From NCBI GenBank assembly GCA_018673925.1, contig JABHBL010000043.1:1-64000 (forward strand): a DNA stretch of 64,000 bases, in the 5' to 3' direction. This document shows positions 33,202-42,404 of this stretch, in pieces (the stretch's first letter is position 1; each line of letters starts with the position of its first letter). Position numbers and translations under genes: made by a program. A model generated the notes under the pieces. It worked only from the letters and a program-made list of their open reading frames with translations, was not told the origin of the DNA and ran no database searches. Source of the stretch: Fidelibacterota bacterium (GTDB lineage Bacteria; Fidelibacterota; UBA8477; JABMPR01).

Positions 33202-34257
33202 TCAAGAAATGAACATGGCGTCGCCATAACTGAAAAAGCGATACTTCTTTTCAACGGCCACATTGTAAGCTTTTAGAATTTTCTCTTTTGATGAAAAGGC
33301 TGAAACCAACATGAGTAGGGTTGACTTTGGTTGATGAAAATTGGTGATGATGCCATCTACCACTCTAAAAATGTAAGGTGGGTAGATAAACTTGTTTGTC
33401 CAGCCATCACCAGGTTCCAACTCGCGAGGATACATCACCGCTGATTCAAGGGCACGTACCACAGTTGTTCCAACACCAATGACCCGTCGACCTTCTTCTT
33501 TAGCCTTTTTAATCGCAGTAACAGTCTCTTCGGGTACATTAAAATACTCAGCATCCATCTGATGCTTTGTGATGTCCTCAACATTTACGGGTCTAAACGT
33601 TCCCAGACCAACATGTAGCGTCACATATTGAATTTCTACACCTTTGGCCTTGGCTTTTTTCAGCAGGGCTTCAGTGAAATGCAACCCTGCAGTAGGGGCT
33701 GCAACTGCTCCACGATGTTCGGCATAAACAGTTTGATAACGATCCTTATCCTTGTCATCAGCCTCTCTAAGGATGTATGGAGGAAGCGGCCACTTACCGA
33801 CTTCATCAAGAATGGAGTAGAAATCGCCCCCGTTTTTATCAAAGCGGACGACCCGTCCACCGGAAACGGTATTATCTACCACATCACAGGTAATCTTGTC
33901 TTCGATAACCAGCTTGTTTCCTACACGAACCTTGCGGGCAGGTTTCACAAGGGTTTCCCAGAGATTATTACCCAGTTCACGGAGTAAAAATAACTCTATC
34001 TCTGTATCTGTCTTATCCTTGCGGGCAAATAGTCTTGAAGGGAAAACCTTTGTATTGTTAAGGACGAGAACATCTCCTGATTTCAAGGAATCTACCACAT
34101 TTGAAAACTTGCTATGCTCAACATCACCTGACTGGGCATCCATGACAAGTAATTTGGATCCATCACGTTTTGCAGTGGGATGTTGTGCTATTAGCTCTTC
34201 TGGCAATTCATAATCGAAATCAGAGAGGGTCAGTGCTTTTGCGCGATCAAACAGCAT
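33202..34257 (-). CDS. queA: S-adenosylmethionine:tRNA ribosyltransferase-isomerase
   Basis: 351 residues, full length. Motifs: LSDFDYELPEELIAQHP, RDGSKLLVMD, APTAGLHFTEALL, HVGLGTFRPV, FSYGDAMFI. It makes epoxyqueuosine in tRNA. Begins 3 bases after ruvB, a common queA-ruvB pairing. Confidence 0.98.
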   Translation of the reverse strand: MLFDRAKALTLSDFDYELPEELIAQHPTAKRDGSKLLVMDAQSGDVEHSKFSNVVDSLKSGDVLVLNNTKVFPSRLFARKDKTDTEIELFLLRELGNNLWETLVKPARKVRVGNKLVIEDKITCDVVDNTVSGGRVVRFDKNGGDFYSILDEVGKWPLPPYILREADDKDKDRYQTVYAEHRGAVAAPTAGLHFTEALLKKAKAKGVEIQYVTLHVGLGTFRPVNVEDITKHQMDAEYFNVPEETVTAIKKAKEEGRRVIGVGTTVVRALESAVMYPRELEPGDGWTNKFIYPPYIFRVVDGIITNFHQPKSTLLMLVSAFSSKEKILKAYNVAVEKKYRFFSYGDAMFIS

Positions 34258-34260
34258 ATA

Positions 34261-35295
34261 TCATTCTTTCTTTCTTTGGAACATGTTGGTTTGGGATAAC
34301 TCGGCTTTTAATACAAAGCCTAAATGTCTGTATGCTTGAGGGGTAGCCTGTCTACCACGGGCTGTCCTTACCAGAAAGCCTTCCATGATGAGAAAAGGTT
34401 CATAAACTTCTTCCAGGGTATTGGCTTCCTCGCCAACAGCCACCGAAAGGGAATTAAGACCCACAGGGCCACCTTCAAATTTTTCTATAAGCGCTTTGAG
34501 AATGCGTTTATCCATATCATCGAGACCGTACTCATCGACATTTAACATTCCAAGCGCATCATCAGCAATTTGTTTATCTATGGAGCCATTGCCTTTGACC
34601 TGAGCAAAGTCACGGGTCCTTCTCAAAAGTCTATTGGCAATACGTGGTGTGCCTCGACTACGACGGGCTAACTCCAGTGCACCTTCATCATCTATAGGAA
34701 CATTCAAGATGTTTGCTGAACGTTTTACAATAAGCTGCAATTGTTCGGCTTCGTAGAAATCCATCCGAAGCACCACTCCAAAACGAGCTCGCATGGGTGG
34801 CGTCAACAGCCCTGCCCGCGTGGTAGCGCCTACCAGAGTAAAGGGTTCCAGATTCAACTGCACGCTTCGGGCACTTGGACCTTTGTCAATCATGATGTCT
34901 ATCCGATAATCTTCCATGGCTGAATACAGGTACTCTTCAACGACATGATTCAAGCGATGGACTTCATCTATGAAGAAGACATCTCTGTCTTCAAGATTGG
35001 TCAAGAGACCGGCCAGATCAGCAGCCTTATCCAGAACAGGGCCAGAAGTGATTTTGATATTCACACCAAGTTCTTTAGCAACCAGCATAGCCAGAGTCGT
35101 TTTGCCCAGACCAGGAGGTCCGAAAAGAAGGACGTGATCGAGAGCTTCATTGCGCTGTTTAGCAGCTTCAATAAATATCTTTAGCTGAGCAACAACATCT
35201 TCTTGACCCACGAAATCTTCAAGGCTCTGAGGTCTTAGAGCACGATCAAATTCCTGTTCTTCGGTCAATAATTGTGGTTGTGTTAAATCACTCAT
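34261..35295 (-). CDS. ruvB: Holliday junction branch-migration ATPase RuvB
   Basis: 344 residues. Starts with [12 protein letters not shown], Walker [12 protein letters not shown], Walker B FIDEVHRL, sensor ATTRAG, and the winged helix with TPQAYRHLG near the C-terminus. It drives branch migration with RuvA, which is not encoded in this window. Confidence 0.98.
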   Translation of the reverse strand: MSDLTQPQLLTEEQEFDRALRPQSLEDFVGQEDVVAQLKIFIEAAKQRNEALDHVLLFGPPGLGKTTLAMLVAKELGVNIKITSGPVLDKAADLAGLLTNLEDRDVFFIDEVHRLNHVVEEYLYSAMEDYRIDIMIDKGPSARSVQLNLEPFTLVGATTRAGLLTPPMRARFGVVLRMDFYEAEQLQLIVKRSANILNVPIDDEGALELARRSRGTPRIANRLLRRTRDFAQVKGNGSIDKQIADDALGMLNVDEYGLDDMDKRILKALIEKFEGGPVGLNSLSVAVGEEANTLEEVYEPFLIMEGFLVRTARGRQATPQAYRHLGFVLKAELSQTNMFQRKKE

Positions 35296-35439
35296 CTAAT
35301 CAATCTTCGCTTGTCTCTCTTTAAATTTTGGTCTCTTGAACTTCTTCTCAAAATGTGCCGGCAAATATAGTCGGTGAGGTAGGCTGTTTCCAAGTGAAGC
35401 CTTGATGGGGCAAGAGGACGATCATGTTGTGCAGCTCAA

Positions 35440-35826
35440 TTATTTAATCGATTCTGCAAAGGCAAGGACATGTCGATCCGGATCCAGGCAATAACCAACA
35501 CGATCACCCCAGTCTCGCATTGAAACTTTCTGTATATGTTCCGCCCCATTTTGGATTGCCCGATCAAGGAACTGCTGGGCATTTCTAACATGGAGATACA
35601 ACTCAACACGAGGGCTCTTTTCATCTACATCTAGGAATATGTCCTTTCCCAAGAGCCGTTTTATTCCGTCCAGAGGCATCAACCCCAGAACAAAACCACT
35701 CTCCAGACGAAACTCTGTCATACCAGGCACATCCAGAGATGGTTGAACTTGAAGTGCGGACTGATAGAATATCTTTGAAGCCTCCTGGTCAGATACATAA
35801 AGGATGGTCATGCCTTGCTCTATCAT
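35440..35826 (-). CDS. Glyoxalase/VOC-fold protein
   Basis: 128 residues of the vicinal-oxygen-chelate fold: two beta-alpha-beta-beta-beta halves (ILYVSDQEASKIFYQSALQ and VRNAQQFLDRAIQNGAEHI). The last strand D-W-G-D-R-V-G-Y-C-L-D-P-D-R-H-V-L is typical of bleomycin-resistance/glyoxalase-like members. Metal ligands cannot be settled by eye and the substrate is unknown. It lies 10 bases downstream of the uvrA stop. Confidence 0.8.
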   Translation of the reverse strand: MIEQGMTILYVSDQEASKIFYQSALQVQPSLDVPGMTEFRLESGFVLGLMPLDGIKRLLGKDIFLDVDEKSPRVELYLHVRNAQQFLDRAIQNGAEHIQKVSMRDWGDRVGYCLDPDRHVLAFAESIK

Positions 35827-35836
35827 TATATCATCC

Positions 35837-38659
35837 CTACTTAGCCAGCATTTCTTTCAGATAATACCCAGTATAGGATCTTTCCTCCCTGGATACTTCT
35901 TCGGGAGTGCCAGAAGCTAGGAGCTCGCCACCCCCATCGCCACCCTCTGGCCCGAGATCTATGACATGATCGGCGGATTTGATGACATCAAGATTGTGCT
36001 CAATGACCAACACAGTATTGCCCTTGTCAACCAGGCGATTTAAGACAGACAACAACATGTTTACATCTTCGAAATGCAGACCGGTTGTTGGTTCATCAAG
36101 GATGTAAAAGGTACGACCTGTCCCGACCTTACTAAGCTCGCTGGCCAACTTAACTCGCTGGGCTTCTCCACCTGATAAGGTTGTAGCTTGTTGACCTAAC
36201 TTGATATAACCAAGACCTACATCTACCAGAGTTTTAAGCTTTCGATTCAAGGCAGGAATTGCCTTAAAGAAACCCAGACCTTCCTCAACAGACATATCTA
36301 ATATCTCAGAAATATTTTTCTTCTTATACTGAATTTGGAGGGTTTCCCTGTTATAGCGTTTTCCCTTACAGTCTTCACACTGAACATAGACATCAGGTAA
36401 AAAGTGCATCTCGATCTTACGGATACCATCACCCTGGCAGCTTTCACAGCGACCTCCCTTGACGTTAAATGAAAACCTTCCGGGCTTATAGCCACGCAAC
36501 TTTGCCTCGGGCAATTGTGAAAAAAGATCTCTGATAAATGTGAATGAGCCCGTGTATGTGGCTGGGTTGGACCGCGGGGTGCGTCCAATGGCAGATTGAT
36601 CAATATTGATAACCTTATCGATATAAGCCAGCCCTTCAACGCGATCAAAGGGTAGTGTCGTTATCTTTGTATTATAGATGGATCTGGCCATTGCAGGATA
36701 AAGGGTCTGGTTTATGAGTGATGATTTACCAGAACCTGAGACACCGGTTACACATATGAATTTTCCCAGTGGAAAATCTATACTGAGTTTTTGCAGATTA
36801 TTACCCCGAGCACCAATTAAAGATATTTTGCTGTTCTTACCTTCTCTCCTTTGCATTGGAACAGGGATTGATAACTCACCTGTTAAATACTTAGCTGTGA
36901 GAGACTTTTTATTTTTCAGAAATGATTTTGGTGGACCAAAGGCAACAATCTCTCCACCGTGTTCTCCTGCACCGGGACCCATATCAACCAGGATGTCTGC
37001 TTCTTCCATGGTTTCTTGATCATGCTCAATAACGATAACTGTATTTCCCAGATCACGTAGATGTTTCAAAGTTTCAATAAGTCTTCGGTTATCTCTTTGA
37101 TGGAGACCAATTGATGGTTCATCTAAAATGTATAGAACTCCCACAAGCTGGGAGCCAATCTGTGTTGCTAGTCTTATGCGCTGGGCTTCTCCACCAGATA
37201 AAGTTCCTGCTGTTCTGAATAAGTTTAAATAATCTAAACCCACATTTACTAGAAAACTTAATCTCTCTTTAACTTCTTTTAAGATTTGCTTTCCTATCTG
37301 TTCTTCTGTCTCTGTGAGTTTTAATTCATTAAAGAATGTTTGCAGTTCTTTTATGGGCAAATAGCTCAGGTCAGTTATACTTTTCTTTCCAAGGAGAATA
37401 TGATTTGCCTCGATACGAAGTCGCGAGCCACCACAGGTTTCGCAAGGCAGGGAACTCATATAGCCTTCGATCCACTTTCTTACACCTGGAGAAGTGGTTT
37501 GTTTATATCGGCGTTCGAGATTTGGGATGACGCCCTCAAAACCGCCCTCGTACTCACCTTTCCAGCGATCAGACTCATAGGCCATCTTAATCTTCTTGTC
37601 GCCAGTTCCACGAATAACGGCCTCCTTGGCCTCATCGCTAATACTGCTCCAGGGTTGTGTGAACTTGAAATTATAATGTGATGCTAGACTTTTAAGAATA
37701 GCTGCATACCAATTACCACGGGGTTGTTCACCAAGTGGAGCTATTGCTCCTTGTAACAGTGATTTTCTTTTATCGGGAACAATGAGATTAATATCCATAC
37801 TGGTTTGCATACCGAGACCATCACAGCTTGGGCATGCACCATAGGGACCATTAAAAGAAAACAAACGTGGTTCGAGATCGGGATAGCTTATCTCACAATA
37901 TGGACAAGCATAGTGCTCTGAGAAAACATGTTCATCCTCACCCACGACATCAATAATAACCATGCCGGTTCCATGTTTTAATGCCAGCTCAACTGAGTCT
38001 GTTAATCTATCTTTGAACTCTTCATTGATTACAAGACGATCTATAACGATCTCTATTTTATGTTTTTTATTTTTATCCAGAGATATCGATCTACCTACTT
38101 CTTGAATTTTACCATCTACACGAACTCGTACAAAGCCTTCTCTCTTAATCTCTTTAAATATTTCTTTAAACTCGCCTTTTCGACTCTGTACAATGGGTGC
38201 AAGAATTTGAATATGTGCATCAGCTTTAAGATTTAAGATGGAATCTACAACTTGTTGTACTGTTTGTCGAGTTATAGGTCGACCACAATTGTAACATTCA
38301 GGTTTTGCTATGCGCGCAAATAACAGTCTGAGATAATCGTGAATTTCTGTTACGGTACCCACAGTTGATCTGGGATTTCTACCAGCTGATTTTTGCTCTA
38401 TGGAAATTGCTGGAGACAGACCATCTATATAATCAACATCTGGTTTTTCCATGAGCCCAAGAAATTGACGTGCATATGCAGATAATGATTCAACATACCG
38501 TCGTTGTCCTTCGGCATAGATAGTATCAAAGGCCAGGGAAGTTTTGCCTGAACCAGATAGACCAGTTATTACTATAAATTTATCTCTGGGGAGTTCTATA
38601 TTTACATTTTTTAGGTTGTGCTCACGGGCACCATGTACTACTAATTTTTCGCTGCGCAT
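35837..38659 (-). CDS. uvrA: Excinuclease ABC subunit A
   Basis: 940 residues, full length. Starts VVHGAREHNLKNVN; two Walker A sites (GLSGSGKTSLAFDT and GVSGSGKSSL), two LSGGEAQR signatures, zinc modules (CPYCEISYP, CETCGG, CESCQGDG, CEDCKGKRY). It recognises bulky DNA damage for UvrBC. The Atl protein at 576-908 belongs to a family that feeds this pathway. Divergent from the ABC exporter across a 986-bp gap. Confidence 0.99.
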   Translation of the reverse strand: MRSEKLVVHGAREHNLKNVNIELPRDKFIVITGLSGSGKTSLAFDTIYAEGQRRYVESLSAYARQFLGLMEKPDVDYIDGLSPAISIEQKSAGRNPRSTVGTVTEIHDYLRLLFARIAKPECYNCGRPITRQTVQQVVDSILNLKADAHIQILAPIVQSRKGEFKEIFKEIKREGFVRVRVDGKIQEVGRSISLDKNKKHKIEIVIDRLVINEEFKDRLTDSVELALKHGTGMVIIDVVGEDEHVFSEHYACPYCEISYPDLEPRLFSFNGPYGACPSCDGLGMQTSMDINLIVPDKRKSLLQGAIAPLGEQPRGNWYAAILKSLASHYNFKFTQPWSSISDEAKEAVIRGTGDKKIKMAYESDRWKGEYEGGFEGVIPNLERRYKQTTSPGVRKWIEGYMSSLPCETCGGSRLRIEANHILLGKKSITDLSYLPIKELQTFFNELKLTETEEQIGKQILKEVKERLSFLVNVGLDYLNLFRTAGTLSGGEAQRIRLATQIGSQLVGVLYILDEPSIGLHQRDNRRLIETLKHLRDLGNTVIVIEHDQETMEEADILVDMGPGAGEHGGEIVAFGPPKSFLKNKKSLTAKYLTGELSIPVPMQRREGKNSKISLIGARGNNLQKLSIDFPLGKFICVTGVSGSGKSSLINQTLYPAMARSIYNTKITTLPFDRVEGLAYIDKVINIDQSAIGRTPRSNPATYTGSFTFIRDLFSQLPEAKLRGYKPGRFSFNVKGGRCESCQGDGIRKIEMHFLPDVYVQCEDCKGKRYNRETLQIQYKKKNISEILDMSVEEGLGFFKAIPALNRKLKTLVDVGLGYIKLGQQATTLSGGEAQRVKLASELSKVGTGRTFYILDEPTTGLHFEDVNMLLSVLNRLVDKGNTVLVIEHNLDVIKSADHVIDLGPEGGDGGGELLASGTPEEVSREERSYTGYYLKEMLAK

Positions 38660-39645
38660 AAAATCCTCAATTCAAACTTTGAAGATATTTGAAGGACTGG
38701 CCGGGTGGAAGAACAATTTGCATTTTCTAGAATATTCATTGGTTTTCTATCTCCTCCACTAGATAAGTCCCTATTTTGGACTTCTTCAATATTTATATGC
38801 CCATATATGCACCTCACGCCTCACGGTCGTTCTCAACACTTACGATGAGTCTTTTGGTGGCTGAACTGCCAAAAAAGGATTACCACTCAACCCTTTTGAC
38901 TAAAGACACTTATCGAGAAATAGTTATCAACACTTTTTTGATTGCTGGCGTGGTTTTCAAGAATCCAATATTATCCTACCCTTTCTTCATATATGAAGTT
39001 ACAGATTCCATTAAGTGATATAGTTTTTAGATGATTATGAGAGATCTGGCAACAATCTTATCATATCTGGATTCACCTTGCCACATAGCAAAATATATCG
39101 AAATATGACTCGCTGGTCGGGGTTCTATGGTTTTTCCCAATTTTGGTCGATCTCAACAAGGGTTCCAATTAATGGCAAATATGCTGCTTCGAAACGCTAC
39201 AATATGTCCTTTTGCCGGTTTGTGCACCACCGAATTTCGCATAGTATGTCATCAGGTTAAATTTAATGAAATGAACCATTATTTATCAGATTCCTGTCAA
39301 TTCCACACATCATCCTGGTAGGTGGGTTGATTTTTTCTCCATTCTACTACTCAGGCGAGACCCCACGAATAATTCAAATCAAAATCGATTGGTTATCAGT
39401 TAAAAATGTAACGAGTTTGCATATCGATTACCTGGAGTTTTAATTACTTTAATTAAAACTCCAGGTAAATATACTGGTAGTTTCTGCAGCCTCACTTATC
39501 CCAGTTCACTGAGTTTACCACATCTAGCGAATAGCTATGCCGTCTAGCGTTAATATTTTCAACTCAACGAAAATATCCCCCCTGCTAAGCATGTCGCTTA
39601 TATTCATTCGACCTGACAAAGTATTTATATATAAGGATTCACTGC
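38660..39645. other. 986-bp gap between uvrA and an ABC exporter, no credible gene
   Basis: This is the longest gene-free stretch in the window. Short open frames exist (for example 38776-39018), but they lack ribosome sites and recognisable sequence. The region is more AT-rich than its surroundings. Apart from the palindrome at 39428-39468, nothing was recognised: no tRNA and no terminators, as expected for divergent genes. It could be a decayed gene or mobile element, or carry a small RNA. Confidence 0.5.
39428..39468. repeat. Perfect inverted repeat, 19-bp arms, 3-base spacer
   Basis: TTACCTGGAGTTTTAATTA (39428-39446) and TAATTAAAACTCCAGGTAA (39450-39468) are exact reverse complements around CTT. 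There is no U tract on either side, and both flanking genes point away, so it is not an ordinary terminator. It may be a cruciform, a dimeric-protein site, a small-RNA stem or an element end. Confidence 0.9.
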
Positions 39646-40551
39646 ATGAATGCATTGACGCTCAACAATATTACCAAAACCTTTAACGAATTTACAGCAG
39701 TGGACATGCTGTCACTTGATGTTCCTGAAGGCAGTATATACGGGTTCATAGGTCCCAATGGCTCTGGCAAAACCACTACCATCCGTATGATTATGAACAT
39801 TCTACATCCAGATTCAGGCGATATTCAAATACTCGGTTCCCCCAGGGGTTCAATAGACAACGACATGGTTGGCTATTTACCCGAAGAACGTGGTCTATAT
39901 AAAAAAATGAAGATCCGTGAACTTCTTCAATTCTATGGACAACTAAAAACTGGTCATGGCGTTTTAACTGATGTTGACTTTTGGCTTGAAAAGCTTGATC
40001 TCACAGACTGGGGCAACAAGAAGGTCGAAGCCTTGAGCAAGGGAATGAGTCAGAAGGTTCAATTTATTGCTACTGTCGTCTCACATCCCAAACTTGTTAT
40101 CCTGGATGAACCCTTTAGTGGACTCGACCCAGTAAATACGGATGTGCTTCTGCAGGCCATGCTGGAACTTCAAAAGAATGGCTCCACCGTGATTTTCAGC
40201 ACTCACGATATGGCCACTGCTGAGAAGGTCTGCGATTATGTTTTCATGATTCATAAAGGTAAAAAAGTCCTAGATGGTACTTTACATGACATTCAGGATA
40301 AATATGGAAGCGATACACTGCGCATTCGATGTGATAATAAGCCTTCAGGGTTAGATCGCATTGCAGGTGTAGATAAGGTTCATGATTTTGGTCAATCACA
40401 GGAATTGAGAATTGCCCCTGGATCCAACCCTCAGGAAATTCTAAAGAACTTAATGAAAGACAATACCGTGCTTAGTTTTGAACTCATGAAACCTTCTCTG
40501 CATGATATCTTTGTTCGAATAGCTGGCGCTGAGGAGGTTGATCATGTATAA
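39646..40551 (+). CDS. ABC transporter ATPase (NatA/CcmA-like exporter)
   Basis: 301 residues. Walker A GPNGSGKTTTIRM (about 33-45), Q-loop VGYLPEERGLY, signature LSKGMSQK (SKGM variant typical of this class), Walker B LVILDEPFSGLDPV, switch STHDM. The extra C-terminal domain (about 215-301) is common in NatA-like ATPases. It overlaps the permease gene by 14 bases. Probably exports Na+, a drug or a lipid; substrate unknown. Confidence 0.93.
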   Translation: MNALTLNNITKTFNEFTAVDMLSLDVPEGSIYGFIGPNGSGKTTTIRMIMNILHPDSGDIQILGSPRGSIDNDMVGYLPEERGLYKKMKIRELLQFYGQLKTGHGVLTDVDFWLEKLDLTDWGNKKVEALSKGMSQKVQFIATVVSHPKLVILDEPFSGLDPVNTDVLLQAMLELQKNGSTVIFSTHDMATAEKVCDYVFMIHKGKKVLDGTLHDIQDKYGSDTLRIRCDNKPSGLDRIAGVDKVHDFGQSQELRIAPGSNPQEILKNLMKDNTVLSFELMKPSLHDIFVRIAGAEEVDHV

Positions 40552-41857
40552 GGTCATACGACTCGCCCTCAGAGAATACTACGCAGCTGTCCGCACCAAG
40601 GGATTCATTATTGGTCTCATCATGCTGCCTGTTTTTATGAGTGGTAGCATTATTGCCATGGCTCTCTTGAAGGATCACGTCGATATCCGTGAGCGCCACA
40701 TCGTCGTGGTTGATGAAGCTGGTCAATTTAGCGAGATGCTCCAGGAAGCTGCCTCCATTCGCAATACCCAACACATCTTTGACGAGGAAGACAGCTCTCA
40801 AGTGAAGCCAGTATATAGTATTGAGTTTGTGGAAGTGGATACTGCTAATATCATCATACAACTCGGTGCTCTATCAGATCGCGTTCGAGAAGGTGAAATT
40901 CATGCCATTCTACACATTGGATCATCATTAGTCCATCCCGGTGAAGACCCCAACAATGCCTTTGTGAATTATCATGCAGAAAGTGCAGCACTGGATGATA
41001 TTCGCGGTTGGTTGCGTGACCCCATAAACAATCACCTCCGTCGCTTGAGGCTTGAACAGGCCGGTATTGATGAAGCTGATATTCCAGATCTGTTTCATTG
41101 GTCCTGGGTTAATGCCAAAGGACTACTCACAGTTGATGATGAGGGTAATGTTACTGATGCTGGTGCCAGCAATGAAATCCGCGCCATCGCTGTCCCATTG
41201 GTTATGATGATGCTCATGTTTATGATGTCCATGATGGGTGCCACGCCTCAACTCAGTGCGGTCATGGAAGAGAAGACCCAAAGAATTGTTGAAGTCATCC
41301 TGGGCTCCATCACCCCATTTCAGTTTATGCTGGGGAAAATTCTTGGTGGTCTTGCAGTGGCTCTCACCAGTACCCTGGTCTATCTGGGCGGCGGTACAGC
41401 CTTTATGCAGTGGCGTGGTTTTGAAGCCTACATTCCTTATGACATCCTCCCCTGGTTTGTGGTGAACCTGGTCGTTCTCCTGTTTATGCTGGGAGCACTT
41501 ATGACCAGTCTGGGATCTGTTGCGAATGATGCCAAAGATGCACAGTCGCTATCCTTCCCGGCAATGTTTCCCATGATGATTCCCATGTTTATTATGATGC
41601 CTGTTTTGAAAGAGCCACTATCAACTTTTGCCACTGTCATGTCATTGATTCCTCCGTTTACCCCCATGGTGATGACCTTGAGAATGGCATCGCCTGTCAC
41701 CATTCCAGCCTGGCAACCCTGGGCAGGTCTTGCTGGTGTTATAATCTTTACACTGTTTGTTGTCTGGGGTGGAGCACGCATCTTCCGCACAGCCATTCTC
41801 ATGCAGGGTGTTCCACTTAAATTTTCAAACATTATGCGTTGGATGACCAAAGGATAA
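40538..41857 (+). CDS. ABC-2 family permease (NatB-like)
   Basis: 439 residues. One N-terminal helix (about 22-44), a large extracytoplasmic domain (about 45-215) and five or six C-terminal helices starting with AIAVPLVMMMLMFMMSMMG. The sequence EEKTQRIVEVILGSITPFQFMLGKI is the coupling element of NatB-type permeases. Works with the preceding ATPase. The downstream gene starts 10 bases after its stop. Confidence 0.9.
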   Translation: MIMYKVIRLALREYYAAVRTKGFIIGLIMLPVFMSGSIIAMALLKDHVDIRERHIVVVDEAGQFSEMLQEAASIRNTQHIFDEEDSSQVKPVYSIEFVEVDTANIIIQLGALSDRVREGEIHAILHIGSSLVHPGEDPNNAFVNYHAESAALDDIRGWLRDPINNHLRRLRLEQAGIDEADIPDLFHWSWVNAKGLLTVDDEGNVTDAGASNEIRAIAVPLVMMMLMFMMSMMGATPQLSAVMEEKTQRIVEVILGSITPFQFMLGKILGGLAVALTSTLVYLGGGTAFMQWRGFEAYIPYDILPWFVVNLVVLLFMLGALMTSLGSVANDAKDAQSLSFPAMFPMMIPMFIMMPVLKEPLSTFATVMSLIPPFTPMVMTLRMASPVTIPAWQPWAGLAGVIIFTLFVVWGGARIFRTAILMQGVPLKFSNIMRWMTKG

Positions 41858-41867
41858 AGGAGGCGTT

Positions 41868-42404
41868 ATGGCCGAGAATAAAGTTTATACCTGGACAAAA
41901 GATCGCTCAATTGCAAGGAGCTATCATTTTCAACTCAGCCCTAAGCTCCAGGGAAAAATCACACGCAAGGGTCTCTGGAGTCCAGATGGGTTTGGCGAAA
42001 TGGGTGAGCGCATGTTACGGTTCAGTTCAAATGGGAAAGCCAACATGAGCTTAAAGGTTATTGAGGGTTCTTCACAGGAACAGGTGGGAAAATTTAACTT
42101 TTACTGGAAGGACTTTCAGAAGAGTAAGCTTGAGCTGAGCAATGGTAGCATCTACTATTTTCGTTCTTTTAATTTGCTGAGAGGTGTCTGGAGTTGGATC
42201 AAGAAAGATGCAGCAAAAGAACAGTTCATCTTCACGGTAGATAGTCCATTTCATCGCTCCGGGACCATAGAAAGTCCAGCAAAAGATTTACCCGCACTAG
42301 AGCGTGATATATTGCTGCTCCTTGGTCTACACCTACAGCACTATATCAATATTTGGCTGATCACGATTATTGTCGTGATAATCGCTGTAGTTTCAGGAAA
42401 CTAA
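41868..42404 (+). CDS. Unknown protein with C-terminal membrane anchor, linked to ABC exporter
   Basis: 178 residues, not recognised. The body (1-155) is rich in beta strands and basic/aromatic residues (LQGKITRKGLWSPDGFGEMG, KFNFYWKDFQKSKLELSNG). The end is a single transmembrane helix (YINIWLITIIVVIIAVVSGN), suggesting a tail-anchored inner-membrane protein facing the cytoplasm. Repeated pattern K-x-x-x-x-G/S-P hints at an LURP/scramblase-like barrel, but this is a guess. Co-transcribed with the ABC genes; overlaps the convergent symporter by 4 bases. Confidence 0.65.
   Translation: MAENKVYTWTKDRSIARSYHFQLSPKLQGKITRKGLWSPDGFGEMGERMLRFSSNGKANMSLKVIEGSSQEQVGKFNFYWKDFQKSKLELSNGSIYYFRSFNLLRGVWSWIKKDAAKEQFIFTVDSPFHRSGTIESPAKDLPALERDILLLLGLHLQHYINIWLITIIVVIIAVVSGN

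Noticed and set aside
38776-39018. 80-residue open frame, considered as a RAYT or lipoprotein remnant
   Set aside because: No motif, no ribosome site, and base composition like the non-coding gap; too weak to list as a gene.
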